Assembly (NCBI GenBank): GCA_902168115.1
Contig: CABHPB010000063.1
Span: forward strand, 113,933-177,932
Length of the DNA stretch: 64,000 bases
Source of the DNA: an uncultured Methylopila sp.
Lineage (GTDB): Bacteria > Pseudomonadota > Alphaproteobacteria > Rhizobiales > Methylopilaceae
Reading direction: 5' to 3'
The position numbers and the translations under genes were made by a program. The notes under the pieces are model-generated. The model made no database searches. It was not told the origin of the DNA and saw only the letters and a program-made list of their open reading frames with translations. Positions 43,240 through 53,210 of this stretch are shown piece by piece; position 1 is the first letter of the stretch, and each line of letters opens with the position of its first letter.

Positions 43240-44226
43240 TCACGAGGCCGAGCGCAGCGGGACCGGTCGTTCGGCGCCCGCCTCGGCGCTGTCGAACCCG
43301 ACCTTGCGCGCGACGATGAACAGCGGCCGCTTCTTCGCCTCGGCGTAGATCCGGCCGACATAGACGCCGACGACGCCCGTCATCAGCAGGTTGACGCCCG
43401 AGAGGAAGGACACGACCACCATGGTGGAGGCCCAGCCCTCGACCATGTTCTCGCGCCAGAACAGGCCGAGCGCGATGACATAGAGGCCGAACATCATCGC
43501 GACGACGGAGACGGCGGCGCCGACCCAGAGCGCGATGCGCAGCGGAACGTCGGAGAAGCTCACGATGGCGCTGCCGGCGAGCGCGGCGAGCTTGCGGTAG
43601 TTGTAGCGGGTCTTGCCCGCCGCGCGCGCCTCGCGGTGGTAGAGCACGGCGGTCTGGCGGAAGCCGACCCAGGCCAGCATGCCGCGCACGAAGCGGTTCT
43701 GCTCGGGCATGGCGAGGAAGGCGTCGAGCGCGGCGCGATCGACGAGGCGGAAGTCGCCGACGTCGCGCGGGATCTCGATCGACGAGACATGGCCGATCAG
43801 GCGGTAGAACAGGCTGGACGTCACTTTCTTCACGACGGTCTCGCCGTCGCGCTTGGCGCGGCGGGCGTAGACCACCTCGTAGCCTTCGCGCCACTTGGCG
43901 ACGAGGTCGAGCGCGACGTGCGGCGGGTCCTGCAGGTCGGCGTCCATCAGGATGACGGCGTCGCCGCGCGCGGCCTCGAGGCCGGCGGTCATCGCGGCCT
44001 GCTGGCCGAAGTTGCGCGACAGCGCGACGTAGCGGAAGGCCGGATCCGTCTTGGCGAGGTGGGACAGGAAGACCCCGCTCGAATCTGAGCTGCCGTCGTC
44101 GACGAAGATGACCTCGACCTCGGCGTCGAGCTTCGAGATCAGGTCGCGCATCCGGGCGATGAGGAGCGGCAGCACCGCTTCCTCGTTGTAGACCGGCAGG
44201 ACGAAGCTGATGGTTTCGCCGCTCAT
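43240..44226 (-). CDS. GtrB/DPM1-like family 2 glycosyltransferase
   Basis: A 328-aa enzyme starting at ATG 44226 (MSGETISFVLPVYNEEAVL). GT2 motifs: PVYNEE, VIFVDDGSSDSS, the DxD-like MDADLQDPP, and late RYNYRKL. Two C-terminal membrane helices (about 230-255 and 268-292) are as in GtrB/bactoprenol glucosyl transferases, which charge undecaprenyl phosphate with a sugar on the cytoplasmic face. It is the first gene of the overlapping operon that runs to the Nudix gene. It is divergent from a methyltransferase across 176 bases. Confidence 0.92.
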   Translation of the reverse strand: MSGETISFVLPVYNEEAVLPLLIARMRDLISKLDAEVEVIFVDDGSSDSSGVFLSHLAKTDPAFRYVALSRNFGQQAAMTAGLEAARGDAVILMDADLQDPPHVALDLVAKWREGYEVVYARRAKRDGETVVKKVTSSLFYRLIGHVSSIEIPRDVGDFRLVDRAALDAFLAMPEQNRFVRGMLAWVGFRQTAVLYHREARAAGKTRYNYRKLAALAGSAIVSFSDVPLRIALWVGAAVSVVAMMFGLYVIALGLFWRENMVEGWASTMVVVSFLSGVNLLMTGVVGVYVGRIYAEAKKRPLFIVARKVGFDSAEAGAERPVPLRSAS

Positions 44227-44402
44227 GCGCGCCTCGACGGAAGGGATGCGACACCCTGCCCCGAACGCCATTAACGCCGCCCTAAGACCAACCTCCGGTC
44301 GCGCCCGGCTTTGGTCGAGCGCGCGTCGGGCGCTGTGCCCGCTTCCTTAACCACGCGGCGGGTACAATTGCGCCTGACGCATCATGCGAAGCCGGACCCG
44401 CG

Positions 44403-45122
44403 ATGGACCTCAAGGAAGAAGCCCTGCTCGGGGATCAGGTGCACGAGCACTGGTACTACCGCGCCAAGCTCGCCGCGCTGCTGAAGGCGACCGAGGACCT
44501 GCCCAGGGGCGTCGCGCTCGACGTCGGCGCCGGCGCCGGCTTCTTCTCCCGCGCCCTGCTCGCCGCGGGACGCGTGGAAAAGGCGATCTGCGTCGATCCG
44601 GGCTATCCGGCCGATTCCGACGAGACAGTCGCGGGCCGGCCGCTGCAGTTCCGCCGCGCGCTCGACGAAGACGCATCGAACGTCTCGCTCGTGATGATGA
44701 TGGACGTGCTGGAGCACGTGCCGGACGACGTCGGCCTCGCGCGCGAGTATGTCGAGCGCCTGCCCGCCGGCGCACGCGTGATCGCGACGGTCCCGGCCTT
44801 CCAGTGGATGTGGAGCGGGCATGACGTGTTTCTTGAGCATTATCGCCGCTACGACCTGACCCAGCTCGAAAAGACGCTGACGCAGGCGGGGCTTCGGATC
44901 GAGTTCGGAAGCTATTTCTACGGCGCGGTCTTCCCGGCGGCGGTCGCGTTCCGCATGGCCAAGCGCGCCTTCGGCGGCGACATGGAGCCCAAGAGCGACA
45001 TGCGGCGCTTCAACCCTGTCATGAACGCGCTGTTCTGGGGCGCCTGCCGCGCCGAGCTTCCCTTCATGAAGCGCAACCGGATCGCAGGACTCAGCGTCTT
45101 CGCCCGCGCCGTGAAGGACTGA
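44403..45122 (+). CDS. Class I SAM-dependent methyltransferase
   Basis: A 239-aa methyltransferase. SAM-binding motif I is ALDVGAGAGFFSR (about residues 37-49), the acidic residue after strand 2 is in CVDPGY, and motif III includes MMMDVLEHV (about 97-105). The segment SGHDVFLEHYRRYD after it is typical of methyltransferases near glycan and lipid synthesis genes. It is divergent from the Gtr operon and may modify the same glycan or lipid; this is inferred from location. Confidence 0.85.
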   Translation: MDLKEEALLGDQVHEHWYYRAKLAALLKATEDLPRGVALDVGAGAGFFSRALLAAGRVEKAICVDPGYPADSDETVAGRPLQFRRALDEDASNVSLVMMMDVLEHVPDDVGLAREYVERLPAGARVIATVPAFQWMWSGHDVFLEHYRRYDLTQLEKTLTQAGLRIEFGSYFYGAVFPAAVAFRMAKRAFGGDMEPKSDMRRFNPVMNALFWGACRAELPFMKRNRIAGLSVFARAVKD

Positions 45123-45125
45123 CGC

Positions 45126-45974
45126 TCAGGCGGGCTCAGCGTCGAAGCGGCGGCTCGGGCGCACGAACTCCTCCTGCGCCGCGACGGTGAGGATCTCGCG
45201 CGACCCCGCCTCGGCCGTCGCCTTCAGCAGCCCATAGACCGAGGAGGCCGCGCGCGACAGCGCCTCGGCGGCCGAGCGGGTCTCCAGAAGGTGGGCGAAG
45301 AACAGAGCAGCGATCGCGTCGCCCGCGCCGTTGACCGAGACCGGGAGCAGCGGCGTCCGGAGCGACCAGGCCCCGTTCCGCGACACGACCAGCATGTCGA
45401 TCGCGTCGCCGGGCGTTTCGGGCGTGATGAGGCTCGTGACCAGCGCGAAGCGCGGCCCCTTCGCGAGCAGCGCAAGCGTTGCGGCCTTGGCGGCGTCGCG
45501 GCTCGTGACAGTGGCGCCGGACAAAAACTCCAGCTCGAACTGGTTGGGCACGATGACGTCGGCGGCCGGCAGCGCCCGGTCGCGCATGAATTCGGGGATG
45601 CCGGTGCGGACGAAGACGCCGCGGCCGACGTCCCCGATCACGGGATCGCAGCAGTAGAGGGCGTCGGGGTTGGCGTCGCGGACGCGCGCGACGGCGTCGA
45701 GGACCGCCTCGCCGATCGCGGCGTCGCCCATGTAGCCGGACAGCACGCCGTCGCAGGCCGGCAGCACGCCGCGGTCCTCGACGCCCTGCACCACCTCGGT
45801 GATCGCAGCCCCCGAAAACACCTCGCCGCGCCATGCGCCGTAGCCGGTGTGGTTCGAGAACTGCACCGTGTTCACGGCCCAGACCTCATGGCCGAGCCGC
45901 TGCAACGGGAACGTCGCGGAGGAGTTGCCGACATGGCCGAAGGCCACGTGGCTCTGGATCGACAGGATGTTCAT
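45126..45974 (-). CDS. pdxY: Pyridoxal kinase
   Basis: A 282-aa PfkB/ribokinase-like kinase that phosphorylates pyridoxal for vitamin B6 salvage. The N-terminus MNILSIQSHVAFGHVGNSSA is diagnostic for PdxY. The substrate and ATP motifs FSNHTGYG, CDPVIGD and VNGAGDAIAALF (catalytic Asp) are intact. ATG 45974 is chosen at the conserved start; the frame runs further upstream. It ends 3 bases from the convergent methyltransferase stop. Confidence 0.95.
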   Translation of the reverse strand: MNILSIQSHVAFGHVGNSSATFPLQRLGHEVWAVNTVQFSNHTGYGAWRGEVFSGAAITEVVQGVEDRGVLPACDGVLSGYMGDAAIGEAVLDAVARVRDANPDALYCCDPVIGDVGRGVFVRTGIPEFMRDRALPAADVIVPNQFELEFLSGATVTSRDAAKAATLALLAKGPRFALVTSLITPETPGDAIDMLVVSRNGAWSLRTPLLPVSVNGAGDAIAALFFAHLLETRSAAEALSRAASSVYGLLKATAEAGSREILTVAAQEEFVRPSRRFDAEPA

Positions 45975-45983
45975 GGCGGAGCC

Positions 45984-46009
45984 GTCATGCCCAGGCTCGC
46001 CCGGGCACG
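45984..46009. repeat. Short palindromic extragenic repeat (copy 1)
   Basis: The stretch GTCATGCCCAGGCTCGC followed by CCGGGCAC resembles, base for base over much of its length, the repeat at 53210-53236 (GTCATGACCGGACTTGAT then CCGGGCAT). Both contain an imperfect CCxGG/CCGGG palindrome, like the REP-type elements of alphaproteobacteria. Confidence 0.45.
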
Positions 46010-46059
46010 ACGTCAATCGAGATGGATCCGATCAGTCGGAGAGTTCGGCGCAGGTCGCC

Positions 46060-46377
46060 TCAGGCGAAGACGCCGAGCTTCCCGTGATGCTCGGCGAGCA
46101 GGTAGTAGAAGGTGAGGCGCGACTTGGTGCGGTCCGCCTTCATCGCCTGGCAGGTCGCCTCGATCGAGGCGTCGAGTTCGGCGTCGCCGGACAGGCCGAG
46201 CTTCTTCTTCAGGAAGTTCTCGCGCACGCGCTCGCGCTCCGCGGGGTCGGAGCAGGCCACGTACTGCGTGTCGGACTTGCTGAGCACGAGCCGGTAGGTC
46301 GACGCCATCTTGGTGAGCGCCGCCTCGTCGACAGGCTTCTTGGCGTATTTCTTCACGTCCGCGAGATGATCGGCCAT
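46060..46377 (-). CDS. DUF2853 family protein
   Basis: A 105-aa basic, helical protein. The start MADHLADVKKYAKKPVDE, the middle GLSG and the end KSRLTFYYLLAEHHGKL agree with the DUF2853 family as I recall it, where a small all-helical structure of unknown role is known. It is a single gene between pdxY and a DedA-type gene. Nothing in the sequence indicates a function. Confidence 0.82.
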   Translation of the reverse strand: MADHLADVKKYAKKPVDEAALTKMASTYRLVLSKSDTQYVACSDPAERERVRENFLKKKLGLSGDAELDASIEATCQAMKADRTKSRLTFYYLLAEHHGKLGVFA

Positions 46378-46536
46378 CTGCCTTCCCCTTGATCGGGGTG
46401 CGTCGCGCGGACGCCCCGACGTCCCTTGTCGCGCGCGCCGTTCATCGGACGCGCTTGCGGCGCGAATCTATGCCGCGCCCATGCGACTTCACAAGCGGCC
46501 TCAAGGCGGAGGCGGCGGTCATGCACAACCGATGCG

Positions 46537-47055
46537 TCATCCGACATAGTCGCGCAGGAGCTTGGCCCCCGGCGCGAGCAGCACGTAGGCCCAGACCACC
46601 GCCGAGCTGAGATTGGCGATCTGGAACAGCCAGAACGGCATCTGGAACATGCCGGCGACGAAGGGCACGAAGGAGCGGATCGGGCTGACGAACCGCCCGA
46701 CGAACACCGCGGCCATGCCCCATTTCTCGACGAACCCCTTCGTGCGCTCGATCAGCTGGGGCTTGGCCTTCACGGCCTTCCACTCCATCACCTTGTCCTT
46801 CAGGTGGAAGCCGAGCCAGTAGGACACCCAGTCGCCAATGAAGCCGCCCGCCGCGACACCGGCGAAGATCGGCCAGAAGCCGATGTTGCTGGCGCCGATC
46901 AGCGCGCCGACGCCGACGAAGAGCGGCGTCGACGGCACCGCGAGCGACAGGCCGACGATCGATTCGAGAAACGCCAGCACGAAGACGATGACGGGCGCCC
47001 AGGCCTCGTGCTCGCGCACGAATTCGAGCATCGGCTGGATGACGCTGTCGAACAT
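46537..47055 (-). CDS. DedA-family membrane protein
   Basis: A 172-aa membrane protein. The DedA/VTT pattern is visible: FLESIVGLSLAVPSTPLF (first re-entrant region), GFIGDWVSYWLG, then FVGRFVSPIRSFVPFVAGMFQMP. The last is the conserved R-x3-P-x-R-x3-P-x-x-A-G block needed by DedA proteins for membrane homeostasis or lipid scrambling. I place the start at ATG 47055 (MFDSVIQP); the upstream extension to 47334 is Arg-rich and unlikely. It is divergent from the M10 protease. Confidence 0.9.
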   Translation of the reverse strand: MFDSVIQPMLEFVREHEAWAPVIVFVLAFLESIVGLSLAVPSTPLFVGVGALIGASNIGFWPIFAGVAAGGFIGDWVSYWLGFHLKDKVMEWKAVKAKPQLIERTKGFVEKWGMAAVFVGRFVSPIRSFVPFVAGMFQMPFWLFQIANLSSAVVWAYVLLAPGAKLLRDYVG

Positions 47056-47304
47056 CTTCGATTTCCGTGAGCGCGCGGGCGTGCGCGGAAGGGTTTCGCT
47101 TGATGTCGACTTTTGCGCGGGCGCGCAACGCGCTCGCGCAAACGTGCGCAGGGAGGTGTCACGCAACCGCCTCATCAAACGATAAATTGCGCGCCGCCGC
47201 GAGATCTGCCGGTATTTCGGTAGCGCCCGGCGCACGAATGGGCCATGGGCTCGGGGCATCCCGCGACAGGTTTTAAGTGTCGCGCATTGGAGGAGCGCTC
47301 CCGC

Positions 47305-48570
47305 ATGGCGACCAAGGACCCGTCGCTCGACCATCTCGTCGACTACATCGCAGGCGGCGACGGCCTTCCGCGCGCCTGGGCCGACATGTTGCTCACCGTC
47401 GATCTCGGCGGACTGGAGGGCGACATGCTGGAGTCGGCGCGCCTGGCGCTGGAGCTCTGGACCGACACGGTCGGCTTCGAGTTCACGGAAGTCGCGGGCG
47501 GCGCCGACATCACGTTCGACGACGAAGACCGCGGCGCCTACACCGGGCTGAACTTCACCGAGGACGGCGAGATCTCATCGGCGATCGTTAACGTCGACGA
47601 CGACTGGATGGACGGCTTTCCGACCAACGCCCGGTGGGGGCTCGGCGACTACGGGCTCCAGACGTTCGTCCACGAGATCGGCCACGCGCTCGGCCTGCAG
47701 CACCCGGGGCCTTACAACGGAACCGGCGATTACGAAGACGATGCGATCTTCGCCAAAGACAGCTGGCGATATTCGATCATGTCGTATTTCGACCAGAGCA
47801 ACACCGGCGGGCTCGACTATTTCATTTCCGGCCCAGGCCTCGCGGACGTCGCGGCGATCCAGCAGCTCTACGGCGAGATCGACATTCGATCCGGGGACAC
47901 GACTTACTCGATGAAGTCGATGCACATGACGAACTATGCCGGCACGTTCGTCATTCTGGACTCGGGCGGCGTCGACACCCTCGACATGAAGGGCGGCGGC
48001 AACGGGACGGTCGATCTGCGGGCGGGCAAGTTCTCCGAGCTCGGCGTCAACGAGGATCATTTCTCGATCGCTCTCGGCACGACGATCGAGAACGTCGTCG
48101 GGCGAAACAACTTCGACGACATCACCGGAAACGAAGCAGACAACCTGATCGACGGCCGCGCTGGCGACGACCGGCTGTCGGGCCGCGAAGGCGATGACAC
48201 GCTGATCGGCGGGGCGAACACGGCGGTCCAGGTCCGCTTCGCCGGAGACACTCTCATCGGCGGCGAAGGCGAGGACGTCTTCGTCTACCTCAGATCGTCC
48301 GACATGCGGAACGACCTGATCCGCGACTTCAAGCATGACGTCGACACGCTAGATCTCGGCGTCCTCGACGCGAGCAGGAACGACCGCGGCGACCAGGATT
48401 TCGATTTCATCGGCAAAGCCAAATTCTCCGGCGAAGCGGGCGAGCTGCGCTACATGTTCGAGGACGGAAAGACCCTGCTGCTGGGCGACCTCGACGGCGA
48501 CGGCCGGCAGGATTTCTCGTTGAAGCTGAAGAGCGAAATCCGCCTTGGCGAAGACGACTTCATCCTCTGA
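47305..48570 (+). CDS. Serralysin-like M10 metallopeptidase with RTX tail
   Basis: A 421-aa secreted protease. The zinc site is HEIGHALGLQHPGPY (His123, Glu124, His127, His133), followed by the Met-turn YSIMSYFDQ near 159, as in metzincins of the serralysin (M10B) family. A beta-roll of RTX repeats follows (DGRAGDDRLSGREGDDTLIGG), then a hydrophobic C-terminal export end (LGEDDFIL). There is no N-terminal signal, as expected for type I secretion. ATG 47305 has GGAGGAG upstream. No inhibitor or exporter genes adjoin. It is shorter at the N-terminus than classical serralysins. Confidence 0.9.
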   Translation: MATKDPSLDHLVDYIAGGDGLPRAWADMLLTVDLGGLEGDMLESARLALELWTDTVGFEFTEVAGGADITFDDEDRGAYTGLNFTEDGEISSAIVNVDDDWMDGFPTNARWGLGDYGLQTFVHEIGHALGLQHPGPYNGTGDYEDDAIFAKDSWRYSIMSYFDQSNTGGLDYFISGPGLADVAAIQQLYGEIDIRSGDTTYSMKSMHMTNYAGTFVILDSGGVDTLDMKGGGNGTVDLRAGKFSELGVNEDHFSIALGTTIENVVGRNNFDDITGNEADNLIDGRAGDDRLSGREGDDTLIGGANTAVQVRFAGDTLIGGEGEDVFVYLRSSDMRNDLIRDFKHDVDTLDLGVLDASRNDRGDQDFDFIGKAKFSGEAGELRYMFEDGKTLLLGDLDGDGRQDFSLKLKSEIRLGEDDFIL

Positions 48571-48638
48571 GCGTTCGTCGTCTTCGCCTGCGATGATCCC
48601 GAGCGCGGAGGCGACCTCTCGCGCCCCGGATCGACCGC

Positions 48639-49373
48639 TCACGCCTCGCTCGCCGTGGGCCGCACGATGATCTCGTTCACGTCGACGTCGTCCGGCTGGG
48701 CGACGGCGTAGGAGATCGCGCGGGCGATCGCGTCGGCCGGCAGCGCCACCTTGCGGAACTCGACCATGCCGGCGGCAGAGCCTTCGTGGGTGATGGTCGA
48801 GGCGAGCTCCGACTCCGTCACGCCCGGCGAGATCACCGTGACGCGCACGTCCGGGTTCTCCTGCCTCAGGCCCTCCGAGATCGCGATGACGGCGTATTTG
48901 GTCGCCGAATAGACCGCGCAGCTCGGCCAGACGCGGTGGCCGCCGATCGACGACAGATTGACGAACTGGCCGCGCTTCTGCTCGCGGAAGCCCGGCAGCG
49001 CCGCCGCGATCCCGTGCAGTACGCCGCGGATGTTGACGTCGATCATCCGGTTCCACTCGTCGACCTTGAGCGCGTCGAGCGGCGACAGCGGCATCAGGCC
49101 GGCGTTGTTGATCACCACGTCGAGACCGCCGAACTCGGCCTTGGCGAATTCGACGAAGCCCTGCACGTCGGCGAGGTCGGCGACGTCGAGGCGACGGAAG
49201 CGGACCTGCCCGCCGGCGGCCTTGATCTCAGCGGCGAGGCTTTCGAGCCGATCTGTGCGGCGGGCGCCGAGCACGACCTTGGCGCCCTCCCTGGCGAGGC
49301 GGAGCGCCGCGGCCGCGCCGATGCCGCTGCTGGCGCCTGTGATGGCGATGACTTTTCCTTCGATGTCGACCAT
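48639..49373 (-). CDS. SDR-family oxidoreductase
   Basis: A 244-aa short-chain dehydrogenase. The cofactor site is TGASSGIG (residues about 12-19) and NNAG is at about 88. The catalytic Ser is in LSSIGG and the YSATK block holds the Tyr and Lys. ARRTDR after strand 2 suggests NADP preference. It starts at MVDIEGKVIAITG (ATG 49373). It is divergent from an AraC regulator (231-base gap), a frequent arrangement in which the regulator controls the dehydrogenase. Substrate unknown. Confidence 0.93.
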   Translation of the reverse strand: MVDIEGKVIAITGASSGIGAAAALRLAREGAKVVLGARRTDRLESLAAEIKAAGGQVRFRRLDVADLADVQGFVEFAKAEFGGLDVVINNAGLMPLSPLDALKVDEWNRMIDVNIRGVLHGIAAALPGFREQKRGQFVNLSSIGGHRVWPSCAVYSATKYAVIAISEGLRQENPDVRVTVISPGVTESELASTITHEGSAAGMVEFRKVALPADAIARAISYAVAQPDDVDVNEIIVRPTASEA

Positions 49374-49604
49374 GTCGGTCTCTCCTCGTCTTGCGGCGCC
49401 GACGACCGGCGCTTTGTGAGGACAAGGTGGCGGTTCGGGCCGTCGAGGCGGTAGACCGAAGCTGCGGAGTTGTTGCACGATCCTCCAGATCGTTGAATTC
49501 GGCGTTGCGCGCTTGAGCCGGATCGCAGCAGGATCGTTTCGCCAGCCCATAGCGGACCGGCTCGAAAATCAACGCTTATGGGCTGAGACAGGGACCGGAT
49601 CATC

Positions 49605-50510
49605 ATGGCGAGCGCGCAGGATCTCGCGGAGCTAATTGAGCGATACGCCGACGGCGACGGCGTCCATGAGACCGCCCTGCCCCGCGTCGCGCTGATCCGG
49701 TCGTCCCAGCGCACCGAGCCGCTGCACGCGCTGCACCAGCCGGCGCTCTGCATCGTGGCGCAGGGCCGCAAGCGGGTGATGCTGGGCGCAGAGGTCTTCA
49801 TCTACGACGCAGCCGAGTTCCTGGTCGTGTCGGTCGATCTTCCCGTCGTCGGCGAGGTGGTCGAGGCCTCTGCCGAGCGCCCCTATCTCTGCTTCCGGCT
49901 CGACCTCGACCCGGCGTCGCTCGGCGCCATGCTGATCGAGTTCGGTCTAGTCGGGGCGCCCGACGACGATCGCCCGCATCCGGGTCTGACGCTCGGGCCG
50001 GTGACGCCAGAACTGCTGGACGCGGCGGTGCGGCTCGTGCGGCTGCTCGCCTCGCCGAAGGACGCCAAGGCGCTCGCTCCGCTCGCCGAGCGCGAGATTC
50101 TTTATCGGCTTGCCTCCGGCGGCCTTGCGAAGACGCTGCGGCAGATCGCGATGGCGGACGGACGGCTCGGCCAGGTCAACCGCGCGATCGGCTGGATCAA
50201 GCGCAATTTCCGCGAGCCCTTCCGCATGGAGGAGGTCTGCTCGGAGGCGCGCATGAGCCAGTCGGCGCTGCACGCCCATTTCCGCACCGTCACCGCCATG
50301 AGCCCGCTGCAGTATCAGAAGCAGTTGCGGCTGCAGGAGGCGCGGCGGCTTATCCTCTCCCGCGCGGCGGACGCGGCGGGCGCCGGCCACGCCGTCGGCT
50401 ATGACAGCCCCTCGCAGTTCAGCCGAGAATACCGCCGCATGTTCGGCGCGCCGCCGATGCGGGACGGGGAAAGGTTGAGGGCACAGGGGGCGGTGGCGAT
50501 GGTGGGATAG
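49605..50510 (+). CDS. AraC-family transcriptional regulator
   Basis: A 301-aa regulator. The N-terminal part is the cupin-like AraC_N domain (ALCIVAQGRKRVMLG at about 47-61 is its hallmark), and the C-terminal part has two helix-turn-helix units (MEEVCSEARMSQSALHAHFR, then VGYDSPSQFSREYRRMFG). It probably senses a small ligand and regulates the divergent SDR gene. ATG 49605 has GGGA nearby as the only ribosome-site-like sequence. Confidence 0.92.
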   Translation: MASAQDLAELIERYADGDGVHETALPRVALIRSSQRTEPLHALHQPALCIVAQGRKRVMLGAEVFIYDAAEFLVVSVDLPVVGEVVEASAERPYLCFRLDLDPASLGAMLIEFGLVGAPDDDRPHPGLTLGPVTPELLDAAVRLVRLLASPKDAKALAPLAEREILYRLASGGLAKTLRQIAMADGRLGQVNRAIGWIKRNFREPFRMEEVCSEARMSQSALHAHFRTVTAMSPLQYQKQLRLQEARRLILSRAADAAGAGHAVGYDSPSQFSREYRRMFGAPPMRDGERLRAQGAVAMVG

Positions 50511-50561
50511 ACCCCGATTGCCCCGTTTGTCCCTTCACGTCAGATCCCGAGGCGCCTGAGC

Positions 50562-51347
50562 ATGAAAGCCCTTCACATCGCTCCTAGCGACTCCGCAGGT
50601 GGATCTCTTCGTGCGGCGGTCAGAGAGTCCGGACGCGATGACGACGTGCTGGCATTTCGTGACGACTTGAGTTGCGGGCCCATCGACCCGGATAGCCCTG
50701 CATCGCGCGCGAAATGGTGGTTGTCTTTCTCGTACGATGAGACCGACTCCGAACAGGCCTTTCGAGAATTCTGGGATCGCATCGCCACGACGAACCACCG
50801 TCTGGTCGTCTGGTTCGGCCGTCGCGCCGCCCAAGAACTGGCCTTCTATCACGCTTTCGCCGACAGGCTTGGTCAGCGGCCTTACGAGATCGTCGACGTC
50901 ACGGGCTTCACATTTCCATTCACCGGGCGCGATGGCTCGCAGGCGCTCAGCGTCCCCATGCCAGCAGTCGGCACTATCTCCGTCGCGGGCCTGAAGCTGC
51001 TGCTCGGCTCCGAACGCACGCCGAGCCAAGAAATGCGGAAGGGCTACGCCGAGTATTGGCGACAGTTGAAGGTGGAGAACGCGTTCTTCCGCGTCGTAAC
51101 GGACTCGGGTCTGGCTTCGGCGCCGAAAGAGCACTTCGATCACTTGATCCTTGAGCGCTTGACCGACCGTTGGCAGAGCGTGTTTCGCATCATCAACGAA
51201 ACAATCGGCTACAACTCCGAGCCATATCTTCAGACCGGCGACGTCATGCTGCTTTCGCGGATCGTGGCGTTGATCGATGAGGGCCAACTGCTCGCCCAAG
51301 GGGATATTTCGGATCCCCGGAACTGTCGCATCCGCTTGCCGGCCTGA
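50562..51347 (+). CDS. DUF1835/DUF3658 domain protein
   Basis: A 261-aa cytoplasmic protein. The N-terminus LHIAPSDSAGGSLRAAV with DVLAFRDDLSCGPI is the DUF1835 pattern (LHIxxGDxxxxxL ... DxLxxGP). The C-terminal third (VMLLSRIVALIDEGQLLAQGD) fits DUF3658. No catalytic role is established for these domains. It follows the AraC gene by 51 bases on the same strand and ends at the terminator shared with ilvC. Codon use is slightly less GC-biased than the neighbours. Confidence 0.82.
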   Translation: MKALHIAPSDSAGGSLRAAVRESGRDDDVLAFRDDLSCGPIDPDSPASRAKWWLSFSYDETDSEQAFREFWDRIATTNHRLVVWFGRRAAQELAFYHAFADRLGQRPYEIVDVTGFTFPFTGRDGSQALSVPMPAVGTISVAGLKLLLGSERTPSQEMRKGYAEYWRQLKVENAFFRVVTDSGLASAPKEHFDHLILERLTDRWQSVFRIINETIGYNSEPYLQTGDVMLLSRIVALIDEGQLLAQGDISDPRNCRIRLPA

Positions 51348-51351
51348 AACG

Positions 51352-51378
51352 AAAAGGGCCGGCGCATACCGCCGGCCC
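51352..51378 (-). terminator. Intrinsic terminator of ilvC
   Basis: GGGCCGGCG (51356-51364) and CGCCGGCCC (51370-51378) form a perfect 9-bp stem with a 5-base loop. On the minus strand it is followed by TTTTCG and lies 26 bases after the ilvC stop. It may also stop the convergent DUF1835 transcript. Confidence 0.85.
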
Positions 51379-51404
51379 TCCGCCGAACGACAATCCGAAA
51401 ACGA

Positions 51405-52460
<1,056 letters not shown>

Positions 52461-53108
52461 TCAGCCGGCTTTGGCCGGCGCTTGCTTCGCCCCGTAGAGG
52501 GCGAGGAACTGGTTCGTGGCGCGGGCGGCGTCGCCCGCGATCGAGGAGCCGTCAAGCGGCGGCCGGTCGCCGAGCAGCAGCCGGATCTGGACATCGCGGC
52601 CGACGAGGCCGAAGAAGGTGCGGAACGCCTCCTCCGCGTCGTCGAAGGCGATGAGCCCCGCCGCCCGGGCGTCGAGCAGCAGCGGTTTCAGCCGCTCCCC
52701 GATGGCGAAGCGGCCATTGGCGAGCACGAGACCTCCGAGCGCCTGCGCCTGCCCGATGGCGACGCGGTTAAGCGCTACGGAAGTCTCCGACGAGATCACG
52801 CTCAGCCAGTTGGCGGCGAAGGCCTCGAGGCTTTCCCGAAGAGCTCCGGCGTCGAGATGCTGGCGGTCATAGGCGCCCGCCCTCACCTTCGAGGCCTGCC
52901 AGCGCACGGTCTCGGACAGCAGCCCGTCGCGGTCGCCGAACCACCGGTACAGCGTCTCCTTCGAGCAGCGCGCCCTTTGCGCCACCGCCGTCATGGTGAG
53001 CGCAGCCGCGCCCTTCTCGACCAGCAACGCGAGCACGGCGTCGAGCAGGGCGGCGCGCCGCTCCGACATCTCCTCCTCGCCCGCGAATTTGGTCAGCTCG
53101 TCCTGCAC
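52461..53108 (-). CDS. TetR-family transcriptional regulator
   Basis: A 215-aa regulator. The N-terminal HTH reads MTAVAQRARCSKETLYRWFG (about residues 38-57) and a ligand-binding C-terminal half follows. I prefer GTG 53108; ATG 53069 has its ribosome site too close. An inverted repeat ACCGTA-CGT-TACGGT lies 12 bases upstream, so autorepression is likely. The gene sits between ilvN and ilvC on the same strand; whether it regulates branched-chain synthesis or an efflux system elsewhere cannot be told. Confidence 0.88.
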   Translation of the reverse strand: MQDELTKFAGEEEMSERRAALLDAVLALLVEKGAAALTMTAVAQRARCSKETLYRWFGDRDGLLSETVRWQASKVRAGAYDRQHLDAGALRESLEAFAANWLSVISSETSVALNRVAIGQAQALGGLVLANGRFAIGERLKPLLLDARAAGLIAFDDAEEAFRTFFGLVGRDVQIRLLLGDRPPLDGSSIAGDAARATNQFLALYGAKQAPAKAG

Positions 53109-53119
53109 GCGATGTCCGT

Positions 53120-53134
53120 ACCGTACGTTACGGT
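53120..53134. promoter_or_regulatory. Candidate TetR operator
   Basis: ACCGTA (53120-53125) and TACGGT (53129-53134) are a perfect 6-bp inverted repeat with a 3-base spacer, located 12 bases before the start of the tetR-type gene. The size and position suit a TetR-family autoregulatory site. Confidence 0.55.
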
Positions 53135-53210
53135 TCGGTCCTATGCCGCATCTGGAGGGTCGTTGCAAGGATGGAATGAGATGGCATTCGGGCGGGATTT
53201 CTCTGCCGTG

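Noticed and set aside
47056..47334. N-terminal extension of the DedA-like protein
   Set aside because: It is an Arg-rich frame overlapping the start of the M10 protease; ATG 47055 precedes the first membrane segment.
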